Under the pieces are notes generated by a model. The model did no database searches and was not told where the DNA came from. It saw only the letters and a list, made by a program, of their open reading frames with translations. Shown here piece by piece: positions 6,622 to 15,327 of a stretch of 64,000 nucleotides of DNA (positions are counted from its first letter, which is position 1; every line of letters starts with the position of its first letter). This DNA is from Anoxynatronum sibiricum (GTDB lineage: Bacteria > Bacillota > Clostridia > Peptostreptococcales > Tindalliaceae). Location of the stretch: positions 46,619-110,618 of the forward strand of contig NZ_JBCITM010000012.1 of NCBI RefSeq assembly GCF_039414295.1, written 5' to 3'. The position numbers and the translations under genes were made by a program.

Positions 6622-8658
6622 ATGCAGAAAATCACCGTTATCACCATGGGAGTTCCCACAGGGGAAGCCATTCAAAGTCAATTGACGGCACTGCTGAAAG
6701 GTAAGGTAACGGTTGAAACCCGGCTGGCCTCGGAGGTGGAGCGGCCGATTCTACATGCAGACCTGCTGCTGTTCAGCAGCGAGGCGCTGGCGAAGGTGAT
6801 TCTGAAAAGTGGTGAACCATCCATCCCCTGGATGGTGGCCCGGCGGGTGATCAATCACCGCAATATAGGCGATGTCATTAGCCTGCCCCGGGGAAGTCGG
6901 GTGCTGCTGGTCAACGACTTTGCCAACACGGCCCGGGAAGCCCGGGATCAGCTGGTGGAAATTGGTCTGGATCACATTGAATACCTGCTCTATTCGCCGG
7001 GAAGTCCGCTTCCTTTCAAAGCAGAGGTGGTCATCACCCCGGGAGAGGTGGACTTGGTGCCGTACCCGCCCCGACGGCTCATCAACATTGGCAGCCGCAT
7101 TCTTGATGTTCAGAGCATTCACGGAATCGTGCAACAGCTGGGGCTGGAAGACGTGTTCACCAAAAGCGTTGTCACCGGGTATTTAAAGGACATTGTGACC
7201 ATCACCCATCTCATTGAAGAAAAGCGCAGAACAGCTCTGGCTTCAGAAAAACAACTTGAAGCGGTGTTCAACAGCGTGGATACCGGTCTGATTCACGTGG
7301 ATGAAGAGGGGCGGGTGGTGAATCTGAACCAGCGGGGCGCTTCCCTCATGGGAAAAAAGCGGAAGGATTTACTCTATCAGCCCCTGGATTCATGGCTCCC
7401 ACTGGGAAGTAATCCATTAACAGACGGCCATTCCTGGATTTCAGATCTGGAGGGAAGGGAATGTCTTTTTGAAGTGCGCAAAATCAGTTTTGATGACCGG
7501 CTGGGGTATCTGATCACTGTGGGTGACGGCGATCAGATATCCAAATGGGACCACACCATTCGCCGCAGCAGGCAAAAGAGCATGCAGCGAAAGCGCCATG
7601 ATTTTCAGGACTACCTCACCCTTCACCCGGCAATGAAGCTGGTGCTGAAACGGGCCAGGCAGTTTGCCCGCACCGACGCCACCATTCTGATTCAGGGAGA
7701 AAACGGCACAGGCAAGGAAATATTGGCCCAGGCCATTCACCAGCATTCGCTGCGAAAAAGAGAAGCCTTTGTGCCGGTCAATATTGCAGCAGTATCTCCC
7801 AGTTTGCTGGAGAGTGAGCTTTTTGGCTATGAAGAAGGTTCTTTCACCGGAGCTCTGAAAGGCGGCAAACGGGGACTCTTTGAAATTGCCAGCGGCGGCA
7901 CTATTTTCATTGATGAAATCGGAGAAGCGCCCCTGTCCTTTCAGGTGAAACTGCTGCGGGTGCTGGAGGAAAAACGGATCAGGCGGGTGGGCGCGTTGGA
8001 GGAGATTCCCGTGGATGTGCGGGTGATTGCCGCCACCAACCGAAATCTGATGCAAATGGTGGATCAGGGAGCTTTTCGGGAAGACTTGTTTTTTCGCCTG
8101 AACATTCTGCCGCTGAAAACCATTCCCCTGCGCCACCGTCGGGAAGACATTCCTTACCTCCTCCAACACTTTTGCCGTATCAGCTTTGGAAGGCATCACC
8201 ACATGGACCTGACAGACCTGTTTGAGGCAGAGGCCCTTGCCTTTTTAGAGCAGCACCGCTGGCGGGGCAATGTGCGTGAATTGATGAACCTGGTGGAATA
8301 CCTTTCTCTGATTTATGAAGGTGAGCGCATCGGTATGGAAGCGCTTTACGGATATCTTCCCACCGACAAACAGGTGCCGGAGCTCCCGCTGCTGAACCGG
8401 GACGAATATTGGGTGTTAAACCAAATTGACAGTTGCGGCGGTACTGGTGTGGGGCGAAAAATGCTGGCTAATCTGGCGGAGGAACAGGCGTATCCCCTGG
8501 GAGAAGGAAAAATCAGACGGTTGTTGATGGAACTGACAGAAAAGGAGCTGCTGGCATCGGCGGGGTCGCACCAGGGATGTCATCTTACCCGAAAGGGTGC
8601 GGCACTTCTTCAGAAGTGGAGAAATGTTGGGGCTGGCATGGATGAAAGCAACCAATAG
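6622..8658 (+). CDS. sigma-54-dependent transcriptional activator (PrpR_N-PAS-AAA+)
   Basis: 678 residues from ATG 6622, with GGGAGGCG upstream; ATG 6589 has no RBS. Residues ~1-190 resemble the PrpR_N sensory domain, ~210-310 a PAS domain ('VFNSVDTGLIHVDEEGRVVNLN'), and ~335-565 the AAA+ core with Walker A 'GENGTGKE' (~360), the sigma-54 contact motif as GSFTGA (~406, usually GAFTGA), Walker B 'GTIFIDEIGE' and the 'WRGNVREL' sensor II. The C-terminus (~590-670) does not look like a Fis-type helix-turn-helix. It resembles a winged helix ('GEGKIRRLLMELTEKELL'). It probably switches on the NhaC-iadA genes just downstream, which have a -24/-12 promoter. Confidence 0.85.
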   Translation: MQKITVITMGVPTGEAIQSQLTALLKGKVTVETRLASEVERPILHADLLLFSSEALAKVILKSGEPSIPWMVARRVINHRNIGDVISLPRGSRVLLVNDFANTAREARDQLVEIGLDHIEYLLYSPGSPLPFKAEVVITPGEVDLVPYPPRRLINIGSRILDVQSIHGIVQQLGLEDVFTKSVVTGYLKDIVTITHLIEEKRRTALASEKQLEAVFNSVDTGLIHVDEEGRVVNLNQRGASLMGKKRKDLLYQPLDSWLPLGSNPLTDGHSWISDLEGRECLFEVRKISFDDRLGYLITVGDGDQISKWDHTIRRSRQKSMQRKRHDFQDYLTLHPAMKLVLKRARQFARTDATILIQGENGTGKEILAQAIHQHSLRKREAFVPVNIAAVSPSLLESELFGYEEGSFTGALKGGKRGLFEIASGGTIFIDEIGEAPLSFQVKLLRVLEEKRIRRVGALEEIPVDVRVIAATNRNLMQMVDQGAFREDLFFRLNILPLKTIPLRHRREDIPYLLQHFCRISFGRHHHMDLTDLFEAEALAFLEQHRWRGNVRELMNLVEYLSLIYEGERIGMEALYGYLPTDKQVPELPLLNRDEYWVLNQIDSCGGTGVGRKMLANLAEEQAYPLGEGKIRRLLMELTEKELLASAGSHQGCHLTRKGAALLQKWRNVGAGMDESNQ

Positions 8659-8659
8659 A

Positions 8660-8675
8660 TGGATAAAATTATCCA
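8660..8675. promoter_or_regulatory. palindromic upstream activating site
   Basis: TGGATAA-AA-TTATCCA is a perfect 7-bp inverted repeat centred about 73 bp upstream of the -24 GG at 8740-8741. That is the spacing range of enhancer sites for sigma-54 activators. The half-site resembles GTGGATA/TATCCAC in the blocks near 1361-1420. Confidence 0.5.
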
Positions 8676-8738
8676 ATGCCGGGGGTGTCCGCCATTTCCA
8701 ATAATCGATAATCCTTGAAAAATCATTCTTCCCATGAC

Positions 8739-8754
8739 TGGCATGCTTCTTGCT
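8739..8754 (+). promoter_or_regulatory. sigma-54 (-24/-12) promoter
   Basis: TGGCATGCTTCTTGCT has GG and GC separated by exactly 10 nt, as in the TGGCAC-N5-TTGC consensus. It lies 58 bp before the nhaC start and directly after the activator gene. Confidence 0.65.
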
Positions 8755-8756
8755 TT

Positions 8757-8785
8757 GATGGATGAATAGAACGGAATCATCCATC
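8757..8785. other. inverted repeat in the nhaC leader
   Basis: GATGGATGA and TCATCCATC form a perfect 9-bp inverted repeat with an 11-nt spacer, between the -12 element and the start codon. It could be an RNA hairpin or a protein site. Confidence 0.4.
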
Positions 8786-8811
8786 ATCCATATCAGAAAG
8801 GAAGAGTGACG

Positions 8812-10296
8812 ATGAACAACAAGCAACTGGAAAGAAAAGCCCCCACTTTCGGACAGTCCATCGCCCCCATTGTTTTCATGGTGCTGGCGCTGACCATTGG
8901 CGTGGGGTACCTGAAGTTTCGGACGGAGCCCATGCTGATCCTGTCTGCCTTTTTCGCCGGTGCCATTGCCTGGCGGTTGGGGTTATCGTGGCAGGAAATG
9001 CAGGAAGGCATCATCGAAAAAATCTCCAAAGCTCTGCCGGCCACGCTGATTCTGTGGAGCGTGGGGTTCCTTATTGGGGCCTTCATGTTTGCCGGCACCG
9101 TTCCCATGATCATTTATTATGGGGTTGAAATTGTGAATCCCCGCTTTCTGTTGGTAACGGCGTTTCTGATTTCTGCCATTCTCTCCACGGTGACAGGCAC
9201 CTCCTGGGGATCAGCCGGCACCATCGGGGTGGCCCTCATGGGCATTGCCGGCGGCTTGGGGGTTTCACTCCCCGCCACGGCAGGTGCAGTGGTGGCTGGA
9301 GCTTACTTTGGCGATAAAATCTCCCCCCTCTCCGATACCACCAACCTGGCGCCCATTGCGGCGGGCAGTGAGCTGTACGAGCACATTAAACACATGATGT
9401 ATACCACAGTGCCTGCGGCTCTGGTGTCCATTGTGGTGTATCTTATTGTCGGACTTCGGGCATCTGGTGATGTCTCCACCCCTGAAATGGTGATTACCCT
9501 TCAGGACCAACTAAGCAGCATGTTCAGCTGGAGCCCCCTTCTCCTGTTGCCGGTGGTGCTGATCATTCTTGGTTCACTGAAAAAATGGCCCACCATTCCC
9601 ACCATGCTGGGCACCTCTCTGGTGACCCTTGTCGTCGGTGTGGCGGTACAGGGTTTCACTTTCCTGAATGGCTTTGCTTCTCTCATCAATGGATTCAATG
9701 TTTCCATGACGGGCTTTGAAGGCGAAGTGATCAATGAAGTGACCCGGCTTATTAACCGGGGCGGGGTGGCTTCTGTCACAGGCACCACGGTGCTGATTTT
9801 CAGTGCCATGGGTTTTGCCGGGATCATCAGCAAAGCCGGTATGCTGGATGTGGTGTTGAATGCCTTGCTGTCACGGGTGAAAACCAACGCCGGCGTCATT
9901 TTGTCCACCATCGCCTCATGTTTCACCGTGGCCTTCGTTACCGGCAGCTCCTACCTGTCCATCCTCATTCCCGGTGAGCTGTTTAGAGATGGCTACGTAA
10001 AACGCAACCTGCATCCCAAGAACCTGTCCCGCACCCTGGAAGATTCGGGAACCGTGCTGGTACCCCTCATTCCCTGGTCGGCGGCGGGCGCTTATATGAC
10101 CGCCACCCTGGGGGTGCCCACCATCCAGTACCTGCCCTGGGCCATTTTGAACTACATGGGAATTGTGTTTGCCATCATTCTCGCCTTCACCGGCATTGGC
10201 ATTGCCCCATTGAATTCGGACGAAACGAAAGATGCCGCTAAGAAAGCATCAACGTCAAAGGCACCGGTAGCTGACGCAGCAGCAGCTGCCGAATAG
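8812..10296 (+). CDS. nhaC: NhaC family Na+/H+ antiporter
   Basis: 494 residues from ATG 8812 (AAAGGAAG 7 nt upstream). About 11-12 membrane segments. The NhaC/ion-transporter signature is clear in 'GTSWGSAGTIGVALMG' and 'AGAYFGDKISPLSDTTNLAP', with the related 'VTGSSYLSILIPGELF' in the second half. NhaC proteins exchange Na+ for H+, and some members move dicarboxylates or amino acids with H+/Na+. Because it sits behind a sigma-54 promoter with a dipeptidase gene, substrate uptake or exchange linked to isoaspartyl peptide use is possible. The C-terminal Ala-rich tail is not conserved. The next gene follows after 107 nt, probably in the same transcript. Confidence 0.85.
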   Translation: MNNKQLERKAPTFGQSIAPIVFMVLALTIGVGYLKFRTEPMLILSAFFAGAIAWRLGLSWQEMQEGIIEKISKALPATLILWSVGFLIGAFMFAGTVPMIIYYGVEIVNPRFLLVTAFLISAILSTVTGTSWGSAGTIGVALMGIAGGLGVSLPATAGAVVAGAYFGDKISPLSDTTNLAPIAAGSELYEHIKHMMYTTVPAALVSIVVYLIVGLRASGDVSTPEMVITLQDQLSSMFSWSPLLLLPVVLIILGSLKKWPTIPTMLGTSLVTLVVGVAVQGFTFLNGFASLINGFNVSMTGFEGEVINEVTRLINRGGVASVTGTTVLIFSAMGFAGIISKAGMLDVVLNALLSRVKTNAGVILSTIASCFTVAFVTGSSYLSILIPGELFRDGYVKRNLHPKNLSRTLEDSGTVLVPLIPWSAAGAYMTATLGVPTIQYLPWAILNYMGIVFAIILAFTGIGIAPLNSDETKDAAKKASTSKAPVADAAAAAE

Positions 10297-10403
10297 TCCA
10301 TGAGCAACAAGGGTATGAAGAGGTAAGGGAATCAAACACCTCATTCCCCGATGAACAACGGCTTTCCCCAAGGAAAGACTTTGGTGTTAAAGGAGTCATA
10401 GCC

Positions 10404-11546
10404 ATGATCTTAATCAAACAAGCATCCATCTACGCACCAGCCTTCCAGGGAGTGCAGGACGTGCTTCTGGGCGGCGAAACCATTCTCTTGATGGGCGAAG
10501 CCATTGAACTGAACCACCCGGATGTGATGGTGATTGACGGTGCCGGCAAACGACTGATGCCGGGGCTCATCGACCAGCACGTCCACATCACCGGTGGCGG
10601 TGGTGAAGGCAGCTTTAAAACCCGGGTGCCTGAAATCACCCTTTCCAGGCTGGTGGAGGCGGGCATCACCACTGTGGTGGGCCTGCTGGGAACCGACGCT
10701 TCCACCCGCAGCGTGGAAAATCTGGTGGCCAAGGCCAAAGCCTTGAAGGAAGAGGGCGTCACCGCTTATGCCCACACCGGTTCTTATGAATATCCCAGTG
10801 TCACCCTCACTGGGTCTGTTCGGAAAGATATTGTTTTTATCGACGAAATCATCGGTGGCAAGGTGGCTCTTTCAGACCACCGTTCTTCCAGCCTCACACC
10901 GGCAGAGCTGGCCCGCCTGGCGTCTGATGTGCGCACCGCCGGCATGCTTTCCGGCAAAGCGGGAGCCCTCATCGCCCACATGGGAAGCGGTCGCAGGGGA
11001 ATGGGAATGATCAGAGAGGTGTTGGAAACCACCGATATTCCCATTACCACCATTCGGCCCACCCATGTGAACCGGGCTGAAAGTCTGCTTAAAGAGGCCC
11101 TTGAATTTGCCAAAAACGGGGGAATTATTGATATCACCTGCGGCACCTACCAGGAATGGCCGGCCCACCGGGTGATTCAAATGGCCCGGGAGAAGCAGGT
11201 GCCTCTGGAGAACATCACCATCAGCTCTGATGGTTACGGCAGCTGGTCCACTTACGACGAAAAAGGGGTCATGCTGAAGATTGGGGTTTCTCAGGTGTCC
11301 AGTTTTTGGGAGTCGTTGCGGTACCTGGTGGTTGAAGAAGGATTCGCCCTTGAAGAAGCCCTTCCCTTTTTCACCATTCACGTGGCAAATGCCCTGTACT
11401 TGCAACACAAAGGCCGGGTGGCGGTGGGGGCAGACGCCGACCTGCTGTTGGTGAACAACGATATGGAACTGGAGTCTGTCATTGCCAGAGGCCGTTTGAT
11501 GATGCATGAAGGCAACTGTCTGGTGAAGGGCACCTACGAAGTTTAA
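10404..11546 (+). CDS. iadA: isoaspartyl dipeptidase (beta-aspartyl peptidase)
   Basis: 380 residues, ATG with AAGGAG upstream. An amidohydrolase-fold metallo-peptidase that cleaves beta-aspartyl dipeptides arising from damaged proteins. Visible metal ligands: the 'DQHVHITGGGGEG' HxH, the carbamylated lysine region 'IIGGKVALSDHRSS', His in 'LIAHMGSG', His in 'IRPTHVNR', and the catalytic Asp in 'ISSDGYGSW'. Length is normal (about 390). It is co-directional with nhaC, so its expression is probably controlled by the sigma-54 activator upstream. A 42-bp repeat half-element starts 21 nt after the stop. Confidence 0.9.
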   Translation: MILIKQASIYAPAFQGVQDVLLGGETILLMGEAIELNHPDVMVIDGAGKRLMPGLIDQHVHITGGGGEGSFKTRVPEITLSRLVEAGITTVVGLLGTDASTRSVENLVAKAKALKEEGVTAYAHTGSYEYPSVTLTGSVRKDIVFIDEIIGGKVALSDHRSSSLTPAELARLASDVRTAGMLSGKAGALIAHMGSGRRGMGMIREVLETTDIPITTIRPTHVNRAESLLKEALEFAKNGGIIDITCGTYQEWPAHRVIQMAREKQVPLENITISSDGYGSWSTYDEKGVMLKIGVSQVSSFWESLRYLVVEEGFALEEALPFFTIHVANALYLQHKGRVAVGADADLLLVNNDMELESVIARGRLMMHEGNCLVKGTYEV

Positions 11547-11567
11547 GTGGCACTTACAAAGTTCAAA

Positions 11568-11609
11568 CAAGATTGGAGTCAGCTGGCCGGGCCAAAGCCC
11601 TTTGTCTTC
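11568..11609 (+). repeat. 42-bp half copy of the palindromic element
   Basis: Matches the right arm at 426-467 at about 37 of 42 positions, with the same length and same orientation. There is no left arm next to it. It lies just after iadA. Confidence 0.65.
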
Positions 11610-11692
11610 AACCTCAAATGGCATCTGCCATTCTTTAACATGGGATGTTGAGCCATTGGTGATCCATCATAGTCTATATTCGCAACTTGTTT

Positions 11693-11732
11693 GCCGCCGG
11701 AGAGTGCCTGATGCATTCGCCGGCGGTGTTTT
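11693..11732 (+). terminator. intrinsic terminator
   Basis: GCCGCCGG pairs with CCGGCGGT, then GTTTT. It ends the nhaC-iadA unit. Confidence 0.65.
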
Positions 11733-11826
11733 ACTGCCATCACTTTCGTGATACAATGAAAGGCAGAAGGACTGATTTGATCCGGCTGACCGGACGAGAC
11801 AAAAAGAACTGGAAAGGTGTGATGAC

Positions 11827-12219
11827 ATGCAGTATAAACTGGTGCATACCTGCCTGCGGGTGAAAGACCTGGAGGCATCCCTGAAGTTTTATACCGAAGG
11901 ACTGGGGCTGAAGGAAACCCGTCGGAAGTCTTTTCCCGAGCATGATTTTGACCTGGTGTTTCTCAGTGACGAAGCCGGGCATTTTGAAATTGAACTGACC
12001 TACAACTACGACAGAGAAGAGCCCTACGAAGTGGGCAATGGCTTCAGTCATATGGCTATGACGGTGAATGATCTGGAGGCTTCCCGTGAGCGGCATGAAC
12101 AAATGGGATATCCGGTGACCAAGCTCATGGGCCTGCCGGGAAGCCCGCCCCGTTATTATTTTGTCACCGACCCCGACGGGTATGATGTGGAAATTATTCG
12201 GGCTCAGCCGGAAGCATGA
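11827..12219 (+). CDS. gloA: glyoxalase I-like protein (lactoylglutathione lyase family)
   Basis: 130 residues. A vicinal oxygen chelate fold with two beta-alpha-beta-beta-beta halves: 'LVHTCLRVKDLEASLKFYTEGLGLKE' and 'GFSHMAMTVNDLEASRERHEQMG'. The expected metal ligands are His (HTCLRV), Glu (FEIELTYN), His (SHMAM) and the late Glu (VEIIRA). Glyoxalase I isomerises the methylglyoxal-thiol hemithioacetal to an S-lactoyl thiol. The 'DPDGYDVEII' end is classical. The start has a weak RBS (GGAAAGG). It is followed 31 nt later by the isochorismatase-type gene, probably in one operon. Confidence 0.8.
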   Translation: MQYKLVHTCLRVKDLEASLKFYTEGLGLKETRRKSFPEHDFDLVFLSDEAGHFEIELTYNYDREEPYEVGNGFSHMAMTVNDLEASRERHEQMGYPVTKLMGLPGSPPRYYFVTDPDGYDVEIIRAQPEA

Positions 12220-12250
12220 TCTTCTGGTGAAACTGTAAAGGAGGAGAAAC

Positions 12251-12793
12251 ATGCGCGTACAAAAAGATCAGGCGGTGGGCGTGCTCATTGATGTGCAGGA
12301 AAAACTGGCGCCCCACATTCATGAAATGGACCAGGTGCTTCAAAAGCAGGTGATGCTGGTGAAGGGCCTGCAGCATCTGGGGGTACCAGTGCTGGTAACA
12401 GAGCAGTATGTGCGGGGCCTGGGCAAGACCCTGCCGGCGCTTCAGGAGTTGGTGAACACCGATGAGGCACTGGAAAAGATGGCATTTTCCTGCTATGACG
12501 ATGCCGCCTTCGAAGAGAAACTTCGGAAAACGGGACGAAAAACCGTGATTCTCTTTGGCATTGAAACCCATGTCTGCGTACTGCAGACAGTGCTGGACCT
12601 GGTGGAAAACGGCTATCAGCCTGTGGTCATTGAAGACTGCGTGTCTTCCCGAAAACCGGAAGACAAAGCCATTGCCCTGCGCCGTATGGCTCAGGAGGGG
12701 GCGGTGATTTCCTCCGCCGAGTCCATTCTCTTTGAGCTGTGCCGGGTGGCGGGAACCGATGAGTTTAAGGCTATTTCCCGTCTGGTGAAATAA
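12251..12793 (+). CDS. isochorismatase-family cysteine hydrolase
   Basis: 180 residues, ATG with AAAGGAGGAG upstream. The catalytic triad of the family is visible: Asp14 in 'VLIDVQEKL', Lys76 in 'LEKMAFSCY' and Cys109 in 'GIETHVCVLQT', the latter with the cis-peptide-type 'G-I-E-T-H' before it. It is closest by pattern to the YcaC/'hydrolase' subgroup rather than to true isochorismatase or nicotinamidase; the substrate cannot be told. Downstream of gloA in the same direction. A terminator follows at 12864. Confidence 0.8.
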   Translation: MRVQKDQAVGVLIDVQEKLAPHIHEMDQVLQKQVMLVKGLQHLGVPVLVTEQYVRGLGKTLPALQELVNTDEALEKMAFSCYDDAAFEEKLRKTGRKTVILFGIETHVCVLQTVLDLVENGYQPVVIEDCVSSRKPEDKAIALRRMAQEGAVISSAESILFELCRVAGTDEFKAISRLVK

Positions 12794-12863
12794 ATCTTTT
12801 TTCCAGGGGAAAGAAATCTCAATGTAAGGGACTCGCTCTGGGAGGATTCATTCATCGAAGAAA

Positions 12864-12907
12864 AAAAGAGGCCTGCCACCGACTTGTGCCAGTGATGGGC
12901 CTCTTTT
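12864..12907 (+). terminator. intrinsic terminator (possibly bidirectional)
   Basis: AAAAGAGGCC pairs with GGGCCTCTTTT around a 20-nt loop. The A-run on the left would also serve the minus strand. Confidence 0.7.
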
Positions 12908-12986
12908 GATGTCAAAAAAAGACATGCGCACAAGAAATGCGAGTTGTTGAAAACAGAGAGAAGCATTCGCGGCGAAGGGATTCGTA

Positions 12987-13090
12987 TCAGAAATCACCTG
13001 GAGAATACCTGATAGCTATGATGATCACGTATGTTATATCTTCTTCAATGCGGTAAATTGCTTTGATGATGCGGATAGAAGTTTTCGGCG
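12987..13090 (-). pseudogene. RelE/ParE-type toxin C-terminal remnant
   Basis: The minus strand reads 'SIRIIKAIYRIEEDITYVIIIAIRYSPGDF' up to a TGA at 12987-12989. The 'I-Y-R-I-E-x-D-x-x-x-V-x-x-I-A-I-R' pattern is that of the last strands of RelE/ParE toxins. No start, N-terminal part or antitoxin gene is seen. It lies directly downstream of the response regulator gene. The rest of the 12794-13100 gap holds only the terminator. Confidence 0.35.
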
Positions 13091-13100
13091 AGCTCTCTTG

Positions 13101-13808
13101 CTACAAATATTTTTTTTTCACGCAGTAAGCCACCAGCTGCACCCGGTCCCGAAACCCATGGCGGGTCAGCATCCGGGAGATGTAGTTGCGCAGGGTACCA
13201 TAGGAAATATAGAGCTGCCTGGCGATGGATTCGCTGTCATAGCCCTCCAGCAGCAGGCGCAAAATGTTCAGTTCCATGACGGAGAATTCTGGATTTTTTT
13301 CCTGCAGGGATTCAGTGGGTGGCAAAGAAGGGTCACCAGAAGATGAAAGATCATCGGTGTCGCCCATCCTGGCTGCTGTCGAAGGTTCACCCCCGGTGTC
13401 GGCGTCAACCAGTCGTGTAAAAGCGCTTTCGTCCAGCACTTTGAAGCCTTTCATGCAGTTCTCCATGGCAGAAAAAAGATCATTGCCTGAGGTGGTTTTC
13501 AGCACGTAGCCATCAATGCCGGCCTTTAATGCCGGCAGCATGGTTTCTTCATCATCAAAGGTGGTGAGCACCAGCACCCGGATTTCCGGGTGCTCTTTTT
13601 TGATGCACCGGGTGGCGGCGGCACCGTCCATCAGGGGCATTTGCAGGTCCATCAGTATCAGGTCCGGTACCAGTGAACGGCACAGTGCAACGGCTTCTTC
13701 GCCGTTGCAGGCATTCCCCACCACCTGAAACCGGGAATCCCGCTGTAGGTTTTCCTGAAGCATTTCCCGAAAAAGGGTCTGGTCATCAACGATCACAACG
13801 CGAATCAT
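13101..13808 (-). CDS. NarL/LuxR-type response regulator
   Basis: 235 residues. The second ATG of a close pair (13808) has AGAGGAG 8 nt upstream and is chosen as start. The receiver domain has the acidic pair in 'VIVDDQ', phospho-acceptor Asp54 in 'LILMDLQMP', Thr in 'LVLTTFDD' and Lys in 'GYVLKTTSG'. A low-complexity linker (~145-170, Ser/Asp/Thr-rich) leads to a LuxR helix-turn-helix ('LNILRLLLEGYDSESIARQLYI'; 'GTLRNYISRML'). The start overlaps the end of the kinase gene by 23 nt, so the two are a cognate pair in one operon transcribed leftward. Confidence 0.9.
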   Translation of the reverse strand: MIRVVIVDDQTLFREMLQENLQRDSRFQVVGNACNGEEAVALCRSLVPDLILMDLQMPLMDGAAATRCIKKEHPEIRVLVLTTFDDEETMLPALKAGIDGYVLKTTSGNDLFSAMENCMKGFKVLDESAFTRLVDADTGGEPSTAARMGDTDDLSSSGDPSLPPTESLQEKNPEFSVMELNILRLLLEGYDSESIARQLYISYGTLRNYISRMLTRHGFRDRVQLVAYCVKKKYL

Positions 13809-15327
13809 ATGCATGGCTCCTCTCGTCTTCAAAAACGGCCTGCCGACCAACGGCAGTCTGGTGATGGGGTGAAGGGGATGGTGATGCTGTTGGTGCTGAT
13901 TCCAGCGGCAGGGTCACTTTGACGGTAAAGCCCTGGGCAGATGGCTTCAGAATCAGCTGGCCCTTGAGCTGGTGGATGCGGCGGCGCATGCCGCTGATCC
14001 CCATCCCCTCCTCCAGGGGAGTTGTGCTGTGGCCGTCATCCCGAATCATGAAATGCAGGGATTCAGCTGTTTGTTCACAAGTCACTTCCAGCTGGTGAGC
14101 AGCGCCGTGACAGACGGCGTTGATGAAGGCCTCCCGGCAGACTTCTGTCAACGCGTGGCAAATGGGTGCGGGGAGAAGCTCTGGAAGTTGGGAAAGATGA
14201 ACGTTGATGCCAATCTCCCGATAGATGGCAGCCAGGGTGGTCAGTTCCTGACAAAAGTGCTGGGGCATGGGTGTGTTCAGGGTTTCTTCATCAAAGGCAA
14301 GGAGCATTTCCAGGGCTTTTTCCATCCGCCGGGTTCCTTTGTCCAGGTCATGGGGCATCTCCTGCAAGGCGGTATCGGCGGCGGCGGCCACAAAGCCAAT
14401 GCATTGGCCCAGACGATCATGAATCTGTTGGACCATCACCTGCCGTTCCTGATTTCGGGCAATGTCAAAGCGGCGGCTCATCAAGTCTTTCAGAATCCGG
14501 TTACTGTGAGACAACTCTTCATTCAGCTGCTCCAGCTGGTGGGCGCGAGTGACAAAGCTGCGCAGATCCTGGATTACGTGTACGTGGCTGGACCTTGAGA
14601 AAGCTGCCAGCGGTCGTGTGTGTACATGAAAACTGCCGGAAGGCTGTGTTGTCAGCCGGTCGAGAAACAAAGGCCAGTGATCGTCGGAAGAAGTGGTATG
14701 AAGCTGGCGGGCCAGTCTTTCAAAAGCAGGGTTTACCATGACAACTCGATCACGGGAGTCGGTGACGGCCACAGGTTGATAGAGGCGGTCAATCAACTGA
14801 CGCAGGGCCAGTGGGGTGAAATGCTGCTTGATGTAAGGCGCCAGGGACAGCAGAAAAAGGCCGGCCTCAAAACCGGCACTCGCCAGCCCTGTAAGGGAAG
14901 CAGCCTGCAGGGTGATGACGCCGGAGTTGATCACCGCCGGATGACGCAGCCAGGTCAGGAGAGCATAGAGGGCACCGGGAAAAATCATGAGGGCTCCCCA
15001 CCAGAGGGTTTGGGCATACACTGGCGCAGCCGCCTGGGGGGATGTTTTCATCCAGAAGAGATAATAAGCATAGAGGAATAGAATTCCCAACGCCAGGAAG
15101 GTGCTGATCTGAGGCAATACGGTGGCGGGGGCCAGCGGTGTGACAGGCATGGAAAACCGGTGCTGCAGCATTTCCAGTAAAAAGAAAAGATGCAGCACAG
15201 AGAAGCCGATTCGCAGCAACATGCCGGGCCAAAAAGGCGTTGCGGCTGAAAAAAGCTTATGAAAGAAAACGACGCCGATGAAGGAGGCCAAACAGGTGAG
15301 GGTGAGCATTGGAATCAGCCAGATCAT
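13786..15327 (-). CDS. membrane sensor histidine kinase, NarL partner type
   Basis: 513 residues. About six hydrophobic helices fill residues 1-165, followed by a PAS-like segment ('YQPVAVTDSRDRVVMVNPAFERLA', ~180-260), a coiled coil and a HisKA_3-like H-box with His303 in 'VQQIHDRLGQCIG'. The N-box is 'REAFINAVCHG' and the G-box 'DDGHSTTPLEEGMGISGMRRRI'. The usual E-R-x-x-I-A-R-E-L-H-D is degenerate but H-D is kept. The start ATG overlaps the stop of the upstream gene as ATGA (15324-15327), so translation is coupled. The ligand is unknown. Confidence 0.85.
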   Translation of the reverse strand: MIWLIPMLTLTCLASFIGVVFFHKLFSAATPFWPGMLLRIGFSVLHLFFLLEMLQHRFSMPVTPLAPATVLPQISTFLALGILFLYAYYLFWMKTSPQAAAPVYAQTLWWGALMIFPGALYALLTWLRHPAVINSGVITLQAASLTGLASAGFEAGLFLLSLAPYIKQHFTPLALRQLIDRLYQPVAVTDSRDRVVMVNPAFERLARQLHTTSSDDHWPLFLDRLTTQPSGSFHVHTRPLAAFSRSSHVHVIQDLRSFVTRAHQLEQLNEELSHSNRILKDLMSRRFDIARNQERQVMVQQIHDRLGQCIGFVAAAADTALQEMPHDLDKGTRRMEKALEMLLAFDEETLNTPMPQHFCQELTTLAAIYREIGINVHLSQLPELLPAPICHALTEVCREAFINAVCHGAAHQLEVTCEQTAESLHFMIRDDGHSTTPLEEGMGISGMRRRIHQLKGQLILKPSAQGFTVKVTLPLESAPTASPSPSPHHQTAVGRQAVFEDERSHAYDSRCDR

